A stretch of 21,755 nt of DNA, taken from assembly GCA_027000105.1 (NCBI GenBank), contig JALTOP010000152.1, positions 1 to 21,755 of the forward strand, given 5' to 3'. Shown here piece by piece: positions 8,974 to 16,574 of the stretch. The stretch comes from Planctomycetaceae bacterium. Its GTDB lineage: Bacteria; Planctomycetota; Planctomycetia; Planctomycetales; Planctomycetaceae. Both the position numbers and the translations under genes were made by a program. Below the pieces are notes generated by a model, which had not been told where the DNA came from, did no database searches, and saw nothing but the letters and a program-made list of their open reading frames with translations. Within the stretch, counting starts at the first letter, position 1, and each line of letters opens with the position of its first letter.

Positions 8974-9966
8974 CTAGAATTCGCCGTTGATTTCCCCACC
9001 GGCACGAGTGCAGGCACCAACAAAAACAGTGGTGTCCACGTTTTCGGAAACGAAACGGACAGAACCATCAGCCAACGCGAACTGGGCCCCACCCTTGTGG
9101 AAACTGAAGACCTCACTGACATTAATCGCATTGATCATCGTAGAACCGTATTTGGTAAGACCATCCGGGGTTGCCCCGTTGATGCTGAATCCGCAATCGG
9201 GGTCGGCCCAACCGGTTCCATCTGAAGGGGCGTAATTTCCACCACCTAGATCAACAATTTTGTCATCTGTGTAGGCGGCGAAAAGCGTCGGATTCATCGG
9301 TCCGGCAGCGGTAAAGACATTCGGCTGACCAGCTGCTTCAGCGATCAGGAATGTGTTTGAAGTTCCGTCTGTAATATCACGCATTCTGTTAGGGATATAT
9401 TTCGCCAGCGCACCGGCTCGTGCGTTGGCACCCGGATCAGGAATTCCCAGCACATCGGTGTAAACCCTGCTTTTTACTTCGTTGATTGAACCGTAATCTC
9501 CAGCGGCTGCGCCAACAACCCAATGCGGATCCTGACGCTCACTACCGGGCGTACTGGGACACTGATAGACAGGCAGTTGCTGGCTGACTGCCGGACGATT
9601 GGCCAACGAACTCCAGGCCTGATTGAAATCCAGTTGAGCCGAAAGGTTTCCCTGTTCAATAAAAGGAAGAACCAGAGTTGTCCAGGATTGGTATCGGCTT
9701 TTATTGCCCGGGTTATCCTCGATTTCGACTTTGGGATTGAGACGACTGGGAGGAAACGAACGATGCGTGCTTTCATAGTTGTGCAGAGCCAATGCCAGTT
9801 GCTTCATGTTGTTTTTGCAGCTGCTTCTGCGGGCTGCTTCGCGTGCCTGTTGAACAGCCGGTAGCAGTAGCGATACAAGAATAGCGATGATCGCTATCAC
9901 AACAAGCAACTCAATAAGCGTAAATCCCTTTTTCCCAACTCTTCTGACTGCTTTTTCTCTTTTCAT
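8974..9966 (-). CDS. DUF1559 type IV prepilin-like protein
   Basis: 330 aa. It has a class III signal: basic leader to Gly14, then FTLIELLVVIAIIAILVSLLLPAV, the prepilin peptidase site and the helix that assembles in the inner membrane. The large C-terminal DUF1559 domain has the RRSSCKNNMKQLALALHNYE start, QCPSTP (135-140), DITDGTSNTFLIAE (197-210) and the closing H290-x9-D300-G301-S motif. The family is hugely expanded in planctomycetes and is thought to form pseudopilus or surface structures; individual roles are not known. AGGAAAAT precedes the ATG. Length is normal. No neighbouring secretion genes are in this window, so it uses prepilin peptidase encoded elsewhere. Confidence 0.96.
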   Translation of the reverse strand: MKREKAVRRVGKKGFTLIELLVVIAIIAILVSLLLPAVQQAREAARRSSCKNNMKQLALALHNYESTHRSFPPSRLNPKVEIEDNPGNKSRYQSWTTLVLPFIEQGNLSAQLDFNQAWSSLANRPAVSQQLPVYQCPSTPGSERQDPHWVVGAAAGDYGSINEVKSRVYTDVLGIPDPGANARAGALAKYIPNRMRDITDGTSNTFLIAEAAGQPNVFTAAGPMNPTLFAAYTDDKIVDLGGGNYAPSDGTGWADPDCGFSINGATPDGLTKYGSTMINAINVSEVFSFHKGGAQFALADGSVRFVSENVDTTVFVGACTRAGGEINGEF

Positions 9967-10824
9967 TATTTTCCTTTTACTTCACTTGTGACTCCCGGGA
10001 AAACCCTGTCCGAAGGATGAAGTCCACCGGTACAATCCGTTGCATTTTAATTTCCGTTTCTTACGCGAAACCGGAATTGCCTCTACGATCCGTGAGGAAA
10101 GTTCTCCCTGAACTCGTGACGCGGCGAAGAATAGGAGCGGAGTGTTAACAAAAGGTAAAGACTTCATAAAAATCGGATTAACAATCACCCGGCGCAGATT
10201 GAGGTGTGAGAGTAATTCAACAAAAACCGATTTCTTTTTTCGTGAATAGCGTTCCACTGTAATGCAGAACCTGAGAGAAGCGGCGACCGATCGAAAAGGA
10301 GCGGCACATAAGGCTTTTCTGCGCATAAAAACACTCGATCGGCCGAGACCGATCGAGCGATGTTGTGTGCTTTACGGGGCTATGAAACCACGAGCCCGCA
10401 GATAGTTAAAAAAAACCGCTAAAACACACGAATAAATCGATGCTTATTTTGCAGGAACTTTTCCAGGTCGTCAAGTGGAGTTGAATATTTTTTTCTATTT
10501 GAGCAAAATTGAGGCTGCGGACGGGAGATTCTGTTTGACGTTCCCCCAGAGTGTGATTGACGGCAAATGTCCGCGGAAGGCCTGCAATATTCGGAGATTT
10601 ATTGGTCTTCCCACGACGGTCGTTCTCTGTAGAGATCAGAACGAATCAACTTCGCCCGGGCGCTCAGTGGAAGTGGATGTTCCATTACTTTGTGTCTGAC
10701 GTATTCGGAGCGGTGTTCGGCGCAAGCGTTGTTTTCCGTAAGTTCCAGGGCGTGCGGTATTAGGGCAACCAGATACAAGTGGCCAATTCTCTGCCATATT
10801 TGAATCGGATGTAGAAGGACGGAA
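9967..10824. other. Divergent spacer, 858 bp, between DUF1559 and GTPase genes
   Basis: No convincing gene. A 114-codon minus-strand frame (9982-10326) lies in the DUF1559 leader; its product is basic and unlike any family I know and it lacks a ribosome binding site. The region contains the minus-strand terminator-like hairpin at 10323-10357. The remaining roughly 470 bp on the right is AT-rich near 10400-10500 with no identifiable element. Confidence 0.5.
10323..10357 (-). terminator. Intrinsic-terminator-like hairpin on the minus strand with no gene before it
   Basis: A perfect 9-bp stem, CTCGATCGG (10334-10342) and CCGATCGAG (10349-10357), with a 6-nt loop. On the minus strand it is followed by TGTTTTTA. 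No minus-strand gene lies to its right before the divergent GTPase gene, so it would end either a short untranslated RNA or the leader of the DUF1559 transcript (start 357 bp further on). Confidence 0.6.
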
Positions 10825-11931
10825 ATGTCAAAAAAAATTCGTTATGTGATGGTGGGGGGATTCCTGGGGGCCGGCAAAACAACAACCCTGGCAAGGCTAG
10901 CCGGGGAGTATAGCCGACAGGGAATGAAAGTTGGCCTCGTGACTAACGATCAGGCGGCCGATCTGGTTGATACCGGCCTGTTGCGTGGTTTGGGGTTTGA
11001 TGTTGAAGAGGTGGCGGGGGCCTGTTTTTGCTGCAATTTTGATGAGCTTCTTGATCGCATGAAAAACCTGGGTGGCGATCAACGCCCCGATATCATCCTG
11101 GCAGAACCGGTAGGCAGTTGTACCGATTTGGTCGCGACAGTTATCCAACCGCTAAAACACCTGTTCGGTACGGAATTTGAGATAGCGCCGTACACCGTCA
11201 TTCTGAAGCCGAGTCACGGTCGCAAGATTCTTTCGGTTGACCAACAAACGGGTTTTTCCCCCAAAGCGGAATACATCCTCCGCAAGCAACTTGAGGAGGC
11301 TGATGCGATACTGATCAATCGCTGCGACGAGTTGACCTCCAATCAGGCAGAGGAACTCGAACAGTTGATCAAGGACCATCACCCGCAAACGCCCGTGCTT
11401 CGTATTTCAGCCCGGAATGGGGACGGCTTTGCGGAACTGCTCACATTCCTTGATCAACAAGGGGAATATGGGCGGAAAATTCTGGATATCGATTACGACA
11501 TCTACGCCGAAGGAGAAGCGGAACTTGGATGGCTTAATTGCAGTTGCAGATTGGAAACGGAAACCCCGATTGATCTAGATCGGTGTCTGGTAGAAATTGT
11601 TGAACAACTTCGGGAAGACTTGCTTGAAGCAGACGCCGAGCCTGCCCATTTGAAAACGATCGGTTTGTGGGAAGGCTTCTTCGGAGTTGCAAACCTGATC
11701 AGCAGCGACACGCCCGTGCAGCTTTCTCTCCCTTCAAAACAGGAGGGAAAGAAAATCGATCTGATCGTCAATGCAAGGGTCGCCTGCGATCCAGCGATCC
11801 TGGAAACTCTCGTTAGAAATGTCCTCGATGGAATCGCCGGGAAGTACCAGGCAAGCTTGCATGATCTGCAAATCCGCAGCTTTCGTCCCGGTCGGCCCGT
11901 TCCGACGCATCGTATTCAGCAACCGGAATAG
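10825..11931 (+). CDS. CobW/COG0523-type metal-handling GTPase
   Basis: 368 aa, start preceded by AAGGACGG. The G3E GTPase fold is clear: Walker A GFLGAGKT (12-19), switch I region VTNDQAADLVDTGLL (39-53), the metal-binding GACFCC (65-70, a CxCC motif), ILAEPVGSCTDL (91-102), NRCD (165-168, in place of NKxD) and SARNGDG (195-201). COG0523 proteins bind zinc, cobalt or other metals and deliver them to client enzymes using GTP hydrolysis. The C-terminal 140 residues are less typical: I see no His-rich loop and no clear standard CobW C-terminal domain, so this is a divergent subgroup whose metal and client are unknown. It is monocistronic and converges with the MazG-like gene 27 bp away. Confidence 0.9.
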   Translation: MSKKIRYVMVGGFLGAGKTTTLARLAGEYSRQGMKVGLVTNDQAADLVDTGLLRGLGFDVEEVAGACFCCNFDELLDRMKNLGGDQRPDIILAEPVGSCTDLVATVIQPLKHLFGTEFEIAPYTVILKPSHGRKILSVDQQTGFSPKAEYILRKQLEEADAILINRCDELTSNQAEELEQLIKDHHPQTPVLRISARNGDGFAELLTFLDQQGEYGRKILDIDYDIYAEGEAELGWLNCSCRLETETPIDLDRCLVEIVEQLREDLLEADAEPAHLKTIGLWEGFFGVANLISSDTPVQLSLPSKQEGKKIDLIVNARVACDPAILETLVRNVLDGIAGKYQASLHDLQIRSFRPGRPVPTHRIQQPE

Positions 11932-11955
11932 GGGGGTAACAACTGGAATAGGGGG
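11920..11955. repeat. 16-bp direct repeat across the GTPase stop codon
   Basis: CAACYGGAATAGGGGG occurs at 11920-11935 and 11940-11955 (period 20, 15 of 16 identical). The first copy contains the GTPase stop codon TAG; the second follows it. It fills most of the 27-bp gap between convergent genes and looks like a short recent duplication. No terminator hairpin is seen in the gap. Confidence 0.65.
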
Positions 11956-11958
11956 CAG

Positions 11959-12294
11959 TCACGGCTTGGCTGATAGTTGGCACGTGCAGATATTTTCTCC
12001 GCATCTTGGGCAGCCGGTAACATATTTGTTTCGTACTGCCTCGGTCAGATCGATACCGCTCAAATTGGCCAGCGTGACCAGCCAGGCCAGCACATCGGCA
12101 AATTCACCCTGGAGTTCCTGTCTGTTTCCACCACGTAAAGCGCCCGCCAACTCCCCCACTTCCTCCATGAACCACATATACGTGCCGTCAATTCCCCGCT
12201 GTTGATCCTTATGGCCGAACATCTCCTGGATCATCTGTTGTAACTCCTGTATACTCAAGGGGTTACATGTTGCTGGTGTTTGCTGTTCCGTCAT
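11959..12294 (-). CDS. MazG-like nucleotide pyrophosphohydrolase with a C-terminal Cys4 knuckle
   Basis: 111 aa. The all-alpha MazG-type core has both acidic magnesium-binding motifs: EEVGE (44-48) and EFAD (64-67). Enzymes of this group hydrolyse nucleoside triphosphates or dCTP-like nucleotides to the monophosphate and pyrophosphate, limiting misincorporation or signalling nucleotides; the substrate here is not predictable. Unusually the chain ends in CPRCGENICTC (Cys95, 98, 103, 105), a compact probable zinc site. WFMEEVGELAGALR and ADVLAWLVTLANL are typical of the single-domain 100-110-residue members. GTGAGAG precedes the ATG. Cytoplasmic and monocistronic. Confidence 0.85.
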   Translation of the reverse strand: MTEQQTPATCNPLSIQELQQMIQEMFGHKDQQRGIDGTYMWFMEEVGELAGALRGGNRQELQGEFADVLAWLVTLANLSGIDLTEAVRNKYVTGCPRCGENICTCQLSAKP

Positions 12295-12616
12295 GGTACT
12301 CTCACTCGGTGTTGCGATCTGTTATCAGCAGAAGTGGACATGTTGCCAGTGCAGGCGTCTCGGCGCCTCCCCATGAACCAGTCCGTTAAAGGGAAGGTGG
12401 CAGGGCTGTTTCATCGTTACGTTTCATTGTTGTCCGGTTACGATATACTCAGCAGGGAGACAAATCAATTGACGCCGCTGTCCTGGTACTGATTGTTTTT
12501 GCTCGTCTGGGAATGGCCGTTTCAATTGACACCGGTCCCAGCGTGTTTAAGGAGTGGTCGAGTCACCATTTGAGAGTGTTCATCCGAGTTGAGAGTATCC
12601 ATCCGAGAGTAGAGTG
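12295..12616. other. Divergent spacer, 322 bp
   Basis: Lies between the MazG-like gene (-) and the permease (+). It holds a good -10 box TATACT at 12444-12449 on the plus strand, without a clear -35, 168 bp upstream of the permease. Just before the start, CATCCGAG occurs twice (about 12581-12607) within a GAG-rich stretch. No gene recognised. Confidence 0.45.
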
Positions 12617-13594
12617 ATGAAAAAAATTCTGGGCATTTTGGCATTATTGATTGTTGTGTGTGTGTTTACCTCGATTAGTAATCCGACCTTTCTGAAACCA
12701 ACGAATATCGAGCAGTTACTGCATCGCACGTCGTTATTTGGCATTATCTCACTGGGAGCCGCGTTTGTGATCATCACCAGCGGGATTGATCTTTCAATCG
12801 GTTCCGTGATCGGCTTGACTGGTGCTGTTTTGCCGATGTTGCTTGTCAAATACGATTGGTCTGTTTTCTCCGCATTGGGATTGGTGGGGCTGATCGCGAT
12901 CGGGATTGGCTTCACGCACGGTCTTCTGATTACCAAGCTGAAACTGCAGCCGTTTGTTGTCACCCTGTGCGGTCTTCTGATCTATCGGGGCCTGGCCAGA
13001 TACGTCACGGAAGACCGAAACCAACGATTTGGAGCCGGGTACGAATCCTTGAAATGGTTCGTCAAAACGAAAATTGATATCGGTTTGCCGATCAGTATTC
13101 CTGTGCCGGTCTTCATTTTTCTGGGGTTGGCCGCTCTCAGTTGGATTCTGCTGAACAGAATGGTTTGGGGGAGACATTTACTTGCATTGGGGCGAAATGA
13201 ACAGGCGGCCCGTTTCAGTGGAATTGCAACCGATCGTCTTGTCATTATGGCGTATGTCATTTGTGCTTGCCTGGCTGGTCTGGGCGGAATCATGTTTGCA
13301 CTCGATCAGAATACGGTACAGCCCTCGGCTCACGGGAATTTTTATGAACTGTATGCCATTGCGGCTGCGGTGCTCGGCGGGTGCAGTCTGCGCGGGGGAG
13401 AAGGAAGTATCGTTGGCGTTGCGATTGGTGCCGCCCTGATGCGTGTGCTTTACAACTCGATCAATCTGCTCGGCATCCGCTCGGAACTGGAGTTTGCCAT
13501 CATTGGTATTGTTATTCTCGGTGGTGTCATCACGGACGAACTCGTCAAACGGTTTGCTGCCAGCCAACGTCTCAAAGCAGCGAGGAAAGCATGA
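12617..13594 (+). CDS. Ribose/sugar-type ABC transporter permease (RbsC family)
   Basis: 325 aa from the ATG at 12617; the GTG just before it (12614) is also in frame. About eight to ten hydrophobic segments span the chain. Family motifs are present: AAFVIITSGIDLSIGS near residues 48-63, the KLKLQPFVVTLCGLLIYRG segment, ALGRNEQAARFSGI in the cytoplasmic loop, and the coupling region AVLGGCSLRGGEGSIVGVAIGA near 251-272. BPD_transp_2 permeases form the membrane channel for ribose, xylose, galactose or other small solutes, working with an ATPase and a periplasmic binding protein. Neither partner is within the window on this strand, so they must be encoded elsewhere or upstream was lost. The stop codon overlaps the next start (ATGA), indicating an operon with the hydrolase. 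Confidence 0.93.
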   Translation: MKKILGILALLIVVCVFTSISNPTFLKPTNIEQLLHRTSLFGIISLGAAFVIITSGIDLSIGSVIGLTGAVLPMLLVKYDWSVFSALGLVGLIAIGIGFTHGLLITKLKLQPFVVTLCGLLIYRGLARYVTEDRNQRFGAGYESLKWFVKTKIDIGLPISIPVPVFIFLGLAALSWILLNRMVWGRHLLALGRNEQAARFSGIATDRLVIMAYVICACLAGLGGIMFALDQNTVQPSAHGNFYELYAIAAAVLGGCSLRGGEGSIVGVAIGAALMRVLYNSINLLGIRSELEFAIIGIVILGGVITDELVKRFAASQRLKAARKA

Positions 13595-14601
13595 CAGGAT
13601 CAGACCGGAAAGAAAATGGAACGGAGGAAGAAGGCAGCCAGGGGCATGCCCCGAAATCATCAAGCTCCCCAACTTCTCCTCGCAAAAAAACTCACGCTCA
13701 ACGGCTCAGGCGTCTGGTTCTCTTCCTGTTTTCCGTCTATGCGGGGCTATGCATCATGTTGATGATCATTCAACGCAAACTGATTTACTTTCCAACAAGG
13801 GAACCGTCCTTGGCTCCTGCCGATCTGCAACTCCCCACGGATCGGTTTCATCAGATAACGGTTCGATCTGCAGACGGTTTGAGATTGCATGGTTGGCACG
13901 TGTTGCCACCCGGTCGTTCTGCGCTGGATGAAAAGGAACGACAGTGGGAACTGGAACTCGGTCGGCCCGTGATCCTGTTCTTTCCCGGCAATGCAGGCAA
14001 TCGCAGTTTCCGTATTGCAGTGTTGAAACAGCTAAGCGAACTGAATGCGGATCTCTTTCTGATTGATTACCGAGGCTATGGCGATAACAGCGGCGTCCCT
14101 TCAGAAAAAAACTTTGCACAGGATGCCCGTGCGGTCTGGAATCATCTTACTGAAAACGAAGGTATCGCGCCGTCGCGAATTCTCGTCTTGGGAGAATCGC
14201 TTGGTGGCGGTGTTGCCGTCGGTCTCGCTTATGAGTTGCTTCAGGATGAAATTGAACCGGGCGGCCTGTTTCTGAAAACGACTTTTTCCTCACTGGTCGA
14301 CGTTGCCCAAACACATTATCCCTGGATCCCCTGCAGTCTATTGATGACCGAACGCTACCCTTCCGACCGGAAGATAGGCGAGCTGACCTGTCCGATTTCA
14401 ATTTTGCATGGCATACTGGATGAAATCGTCCCGATCGAACTGGCTCGGCGTCTTTTTGAAGTTGCCCCGGATACATCGAGGTCAAATATTCCGAAAACTT
14501 TCATCGAACTGCCAACCGCCGGACACAATGATGTCCTTCAGGTTGCGGGCAAGGAATATCTTGATGCAGTCGCCTCCATGTTACAGACGATACGACGGTG
14601 A
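13591..14601 (+). CDS. Membrane-anchored alpha/beta hydrolase
   Basis: 336 aa from the ATG at 13591, which has GAGGAAAG upstream and overlaps the permease stop by four bases; the longer open frame upstream is inside the permease gene. Polar N-terminus (1-40), one membrane segment at about 42-60, then an alpha/beta hydrolase fold like the ABHD13/Bem46/YfhR group: RSADGLRLHGW (92-102), oxyanion loop FFPGNAGN (130-137), LIDYRGYGDNSG (157-168), nucleophile elbow GESLGG with Ser203, Asp277 in HGILDEIVP, and His312 in AGHND, a complete catalytic triad. Such proteins are serine esterases or thioesterases with unknown natural substrates. The catalytic domain should face the periplasm or the cytoplasm depending on topology; positive charges before the helix (RKKTHAQRLRR) suggest the N-terminus is inside and the domain outside. 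Confidence 0.92.
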   Translation: MTGSDRKENGTEEEGSQGHAPKSSSSPTSPRKKTHAQRLRRLVLFLFSVYAGLCIMLMIIQRKLIYFPTREPSLAPADLQLPTDRFHQITVRSADGLRLHGWHVLPPGRSALDEKERQWELELGRPVILFFPGNAGNRSFRIAVLKQLSELNADLFLIDYRGYGDNSGVPSEKNFAQDARAVWNHLTENEGIAPSRILVLGESLGGGVAVGLAYELLQDEIEPGGLFLKTTFSSLVDVAQTHYPWIPCSLLMTERYPSDRKIGELTCPISILHGILDEIVPIELARRLFEVAPDTSRSNIPKTFIELPTAGHNDVLQVAGKEYLDAVASMLQTIRR

Positions 14602-15014
14602 AAAACAAGCCCGAGATGAAAACAACCCCGTATTGATATTGATCCGTTTTCTGATCTCGTAAGGATGCTCACGACTGTCGCAGGAACCGCGTAGCTGTTG
14701 CGCGCTCCAAACGGAAACCGCCTTTGACCAGCGGGTTCCGATCAATCAAACAGACTTTCTGTTTTTTTCCTTTCCGTAGAATTCTCATGTCCCCTGATCC
14801 CATTGCTTTCCGCTGAGCGGAGAAAACAGGGAGTACATAATTGAACGTGCCCAACCGACCCGGCACGGTCGGCCTGTTTTCGCGGTCGGCCTGTTTTCAC
14901 GGTCGGCCTGTTTTAACGTAAAATTTGCGAACATTGACGAGTGCACTTTTTTGAGCCTGCTTCGTAATCGACTATTCATGATGACATCTGGCATCCAATC
15001 CATCCGGGAGAGAA
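14602..15014. other. Spacer, 413 bp
   Basis: No clear gene. A 65-codon minus-strand frame (14669-14866) ends in LIDRNPLVKGGF..ERATATRFLRQS, which reads somewhat protein-like but has only a GTG start and no recognised homology. The 17-bp tandem repeat and a folded region (14823-14880) are listed separately. Confidence 0.45.
14866..14916. repeat. Three tandem copies of a 17-bp unit
   Basis: The core CGGTCGGCCTGTTTT occurs three times at exactly 17-bp spacing, each followed by two variable bases (cg, ca, aa). The first copy can fold back on the preceding CCGACC (14855-14860) and on AAAACAGG at 14823-14830. It ends 98 bp upstream of the His-rich secreted protein gene. Exact periodicity and identity suggest repeated protein-binding sites or a minisatellite. 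Confidence 0.85.
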
Positions 15015-15761
15015 ATGATGATCCGCTTCCCCTTATCAGTTTTGATCGCCTCTGCAACCGCGTTGCTTCTTTTTACGATGGATCGACAAGCGGATGCCTA
15101 CGATCATTTTGCCTATCGCCCGGCGTTTCCCCCCTGTCACGCAGGTGACTACTCTTACGGATTCCACGGTCGCCTTCCGGATGGCAGGTACGATTGTGCT
15201 TATGACAGGTACTATTCTTACCGTCCCAGTCGCACTCGATGTCAGGGACGAGATTGCTTTGTACCTGCTTACCCGAGGAACGCTCCCGCGCCTCGAAGTG
15301 GCGTCGACTTTCAGCAGCCAAATTTCCCCTCAACGAATTTTCAGCAACAGAATCAGCAACAGGCACATCCGCGAGTCAATCCACCCGGTTGGAAGGCTTC
15401 TCCGGAAAGGCAGTTCGATCCATTTGAAAAGTACGCTCCGTCACGCCTGAATTCGCAAAAACGGAAACAAGGCAAACCCGCGCCCGATTATCCAATCATG
15501 GAGCTCCCTCCACCAGTTCCCGGAAGTTCGAACCAATCAGACGAGCCAAACCGAAATGGAGAAAGCTCTCCAGAAAGCCGGGGTCATCAGCATGGCCATG
15601 ACCACAAACACGAACACTCAGGAAGTCGGGAAAAAACTGGTTCGGCAGGGCCGCCTCCTGAAGCGGATGATTATTCTGAAGACGGAAATCCATCCCTTCA
15701 GCCGGAGTTGCCTCGCATCAGTCCGCCCTCGGCAAAGTTTCTGATTCCACAAGGCAGTTGA
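15015..15761 (+). CDS. Secreted Pro/Gln-rich protein with an alternating His tract, function unknown
   Basis: 248 aa; start preceded by GAGAGAA, with a second ATG immediately after. Signal peptide to about residue 28 (cleavage after ADA). The mature N-terminus is Tyr/Arg-rich with four cysteines (41, 61, 76, 81), then a Gln/Asn/Pro-rich stretch (100-125), a Pro-rich segment (150-170) and HxHxHxHxHxH at 191-201 (H191, 193, 195, 197, 199, 201) flanked by acidic and Gly/Ser-rich sequence. The His tract could bind nickel, zinc or copper. No enzyme domain is recognised and the composition predicts a mostly disordered cell-surface or matrix protein. It converges on scpB with an 18-bp gap. Reality of the gene rests on the signal peptide, start context and length. 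Confidence 0.7.
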   Translation: MMIRFPLSVLIASATALLLFTMDRQADAYDHFAYRPAFPPCHAGDYSYGFHGRLPDGRYDCAYDRYYSYRPSRTRCQGRDCFVPAYPRNAPAPRSGVDFQQPNFPSTNFQQQNQQQAHPRVNPPGWKASPERQFDPFEKYAPSRLNSQKRKQGKPAPDYPIMELPPPVPGSSNQSDEPNRNGESSPESRGHQHGHDHKHEHSGSREKTGSAGPPPEADDYSEDGNPSLQPELPRISPPSAKFLIPQGS

Positions 15762-15779
15762 GGTTTTCGACGGATCGAT

Positions 15780-16574
15780 CTATTTGAAGGAAAGCTCTTC
15801 AGCCCGCGGGAGTTCATCGAGTGAGTTCAACCCGAACAGACGCAGGAAGCGGTCTGTCACATGATACTGGGGTTCCGCGGATTCCTCCGGTCGACTGATT
15901 GCGACCAATTCTCGGCGAATCAGTTGCCTTAACGCTGTCAGAACATTGGGGTTGTCAATTTCCTGCAGTTCTTTTTTGGTGACCGGCTGTTTGTAGGCAA
16001 TAAAGGAAAGAACTTCTGTCGCATCCTGGGACAGCTTCACTTCACGTGGCCCGATTCCAAATACCAGATTGCGTTGTGTGTGAAACTCCGGTTTCAAAAC
16101 AAGCTGGTAACCATCTTCACCCAGCTGGATTTCATAGGGTCTGTTTTGCGAGGCGTACCGTGAATTGATTTGATCGATCCAGTCCCTCACCGCTTCTTCT
16201 TTGGAATGGGAACCGAGTATTTTTGACAACTTCCTGGCAGAAAGTTTTTCTCCTCCTACAAACAGAATCGCTTCGATGATCTGTTCGGGAGTGAAGCCCG
16301 GCTTGCTGATTGTTCCCACCGCTGATTCAACTTCATCAGTGGTGGATTCAGCAGCCGAAGCGGTAACAGATTCTGTCGCCGAGTCACGAAACGGATCAGT
16401 TGGCTCCCTCTCAACCTCCTCATTTTGTGAATCCATCTCAGCCAGAGACGTTTCAACTGACGAGATCAGCCCGGCTTCTTCAGACGCCTGCAGCGCCTGC
16501 AGGTAAGCATCTTCAATAGCTTGCTCACTGAAGACTTCTTCGGACGCGGGATCTGTTTCGGGAATCGGTTCCAT
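15780..16574 (-). CDS. scpB: Segregation and condensation protein B (ScpB)
   Basis: 264 aa from the ATG at 16574; the frame continues 46 codons up to a TTG (16712) but that stretch does not resemble ScpB. ScpB is the small winged-helix dimer that, with ScpA, bridges SMC ATPase heads in chromosome compaction and segregation. The first winged helix starts at about 94 (FTPEQIIEAILFVGGEKLSARKLSKIL), and the second at about 176 (PREVKLSQDATEVLSFIAYKQPVTKKELQEI...NVLTALRQLIRRELV) with the typical YHVTDRFLRLFGL end (237-249). Residues 1-90 are a low-complexity acidic Glu/Ser/Ala/Thr-rich extension not found in most ScpBs. No scpA is beside it, unlike the frequent scpA-scpB pair. Confidence 0.93.
   Translation of the reverse strand: MEPIPETDPASEEVFSEQAIEDAYLQALQASEEAGLISSVETSLAEMDSQNEEVEREPTDPFRDSATESVTASAAESTTDEVESAVGTISKPGFTPEQIIEAILFVGGEKLSARKLSKILGSHSKEEAVRDWIDQINSRYASQNRPYEIQLGEDGYQLVLKPEFHTQRNLVFGIGPREVKLSQDATEVLSFIAYKQPVTKKELQEIDNPNVLTALRQLIRRELVAISRPEESAEPQYHVTDRFLRLFGLNSLDELPRAEELSFK

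Noticed and set aside
9982..10326. 114-codon minus-strand open frame upstream of the DUF1559 gene
   Set aside because: Starts directly after the T-run of a hairpin with no ribosome binding site, and the product resembles no known family; more likely leader or spacer.
10475..10699. 74-codon plus-strand open frame before the GTPase gene
   Set aside because: GTG start without ribosome binding site, unremarkable product, overlaps other random frames.
12555..12617. Possible 15-codon leader peptide ending TGATG at the permease start
   Set aside because: Only a TTG start, no ribosome binding site of its own, and the repeated CATCCGAG explains the open frame.
14669..14866. 65-codon minus-strand frame ending ERATATRFLRQS
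   Set aside because: Slightly protein-like C-terminal half, but a GTG start inside the repeat region and no recognisable homology; could be a gene remnant, not enough to call.
14866..14916. Three regular repeats as a possible CRISPR remnant
   Set aside because: The period is 17 bp with only two variable bases between cores, so there are no spacers; no cas genes are present.
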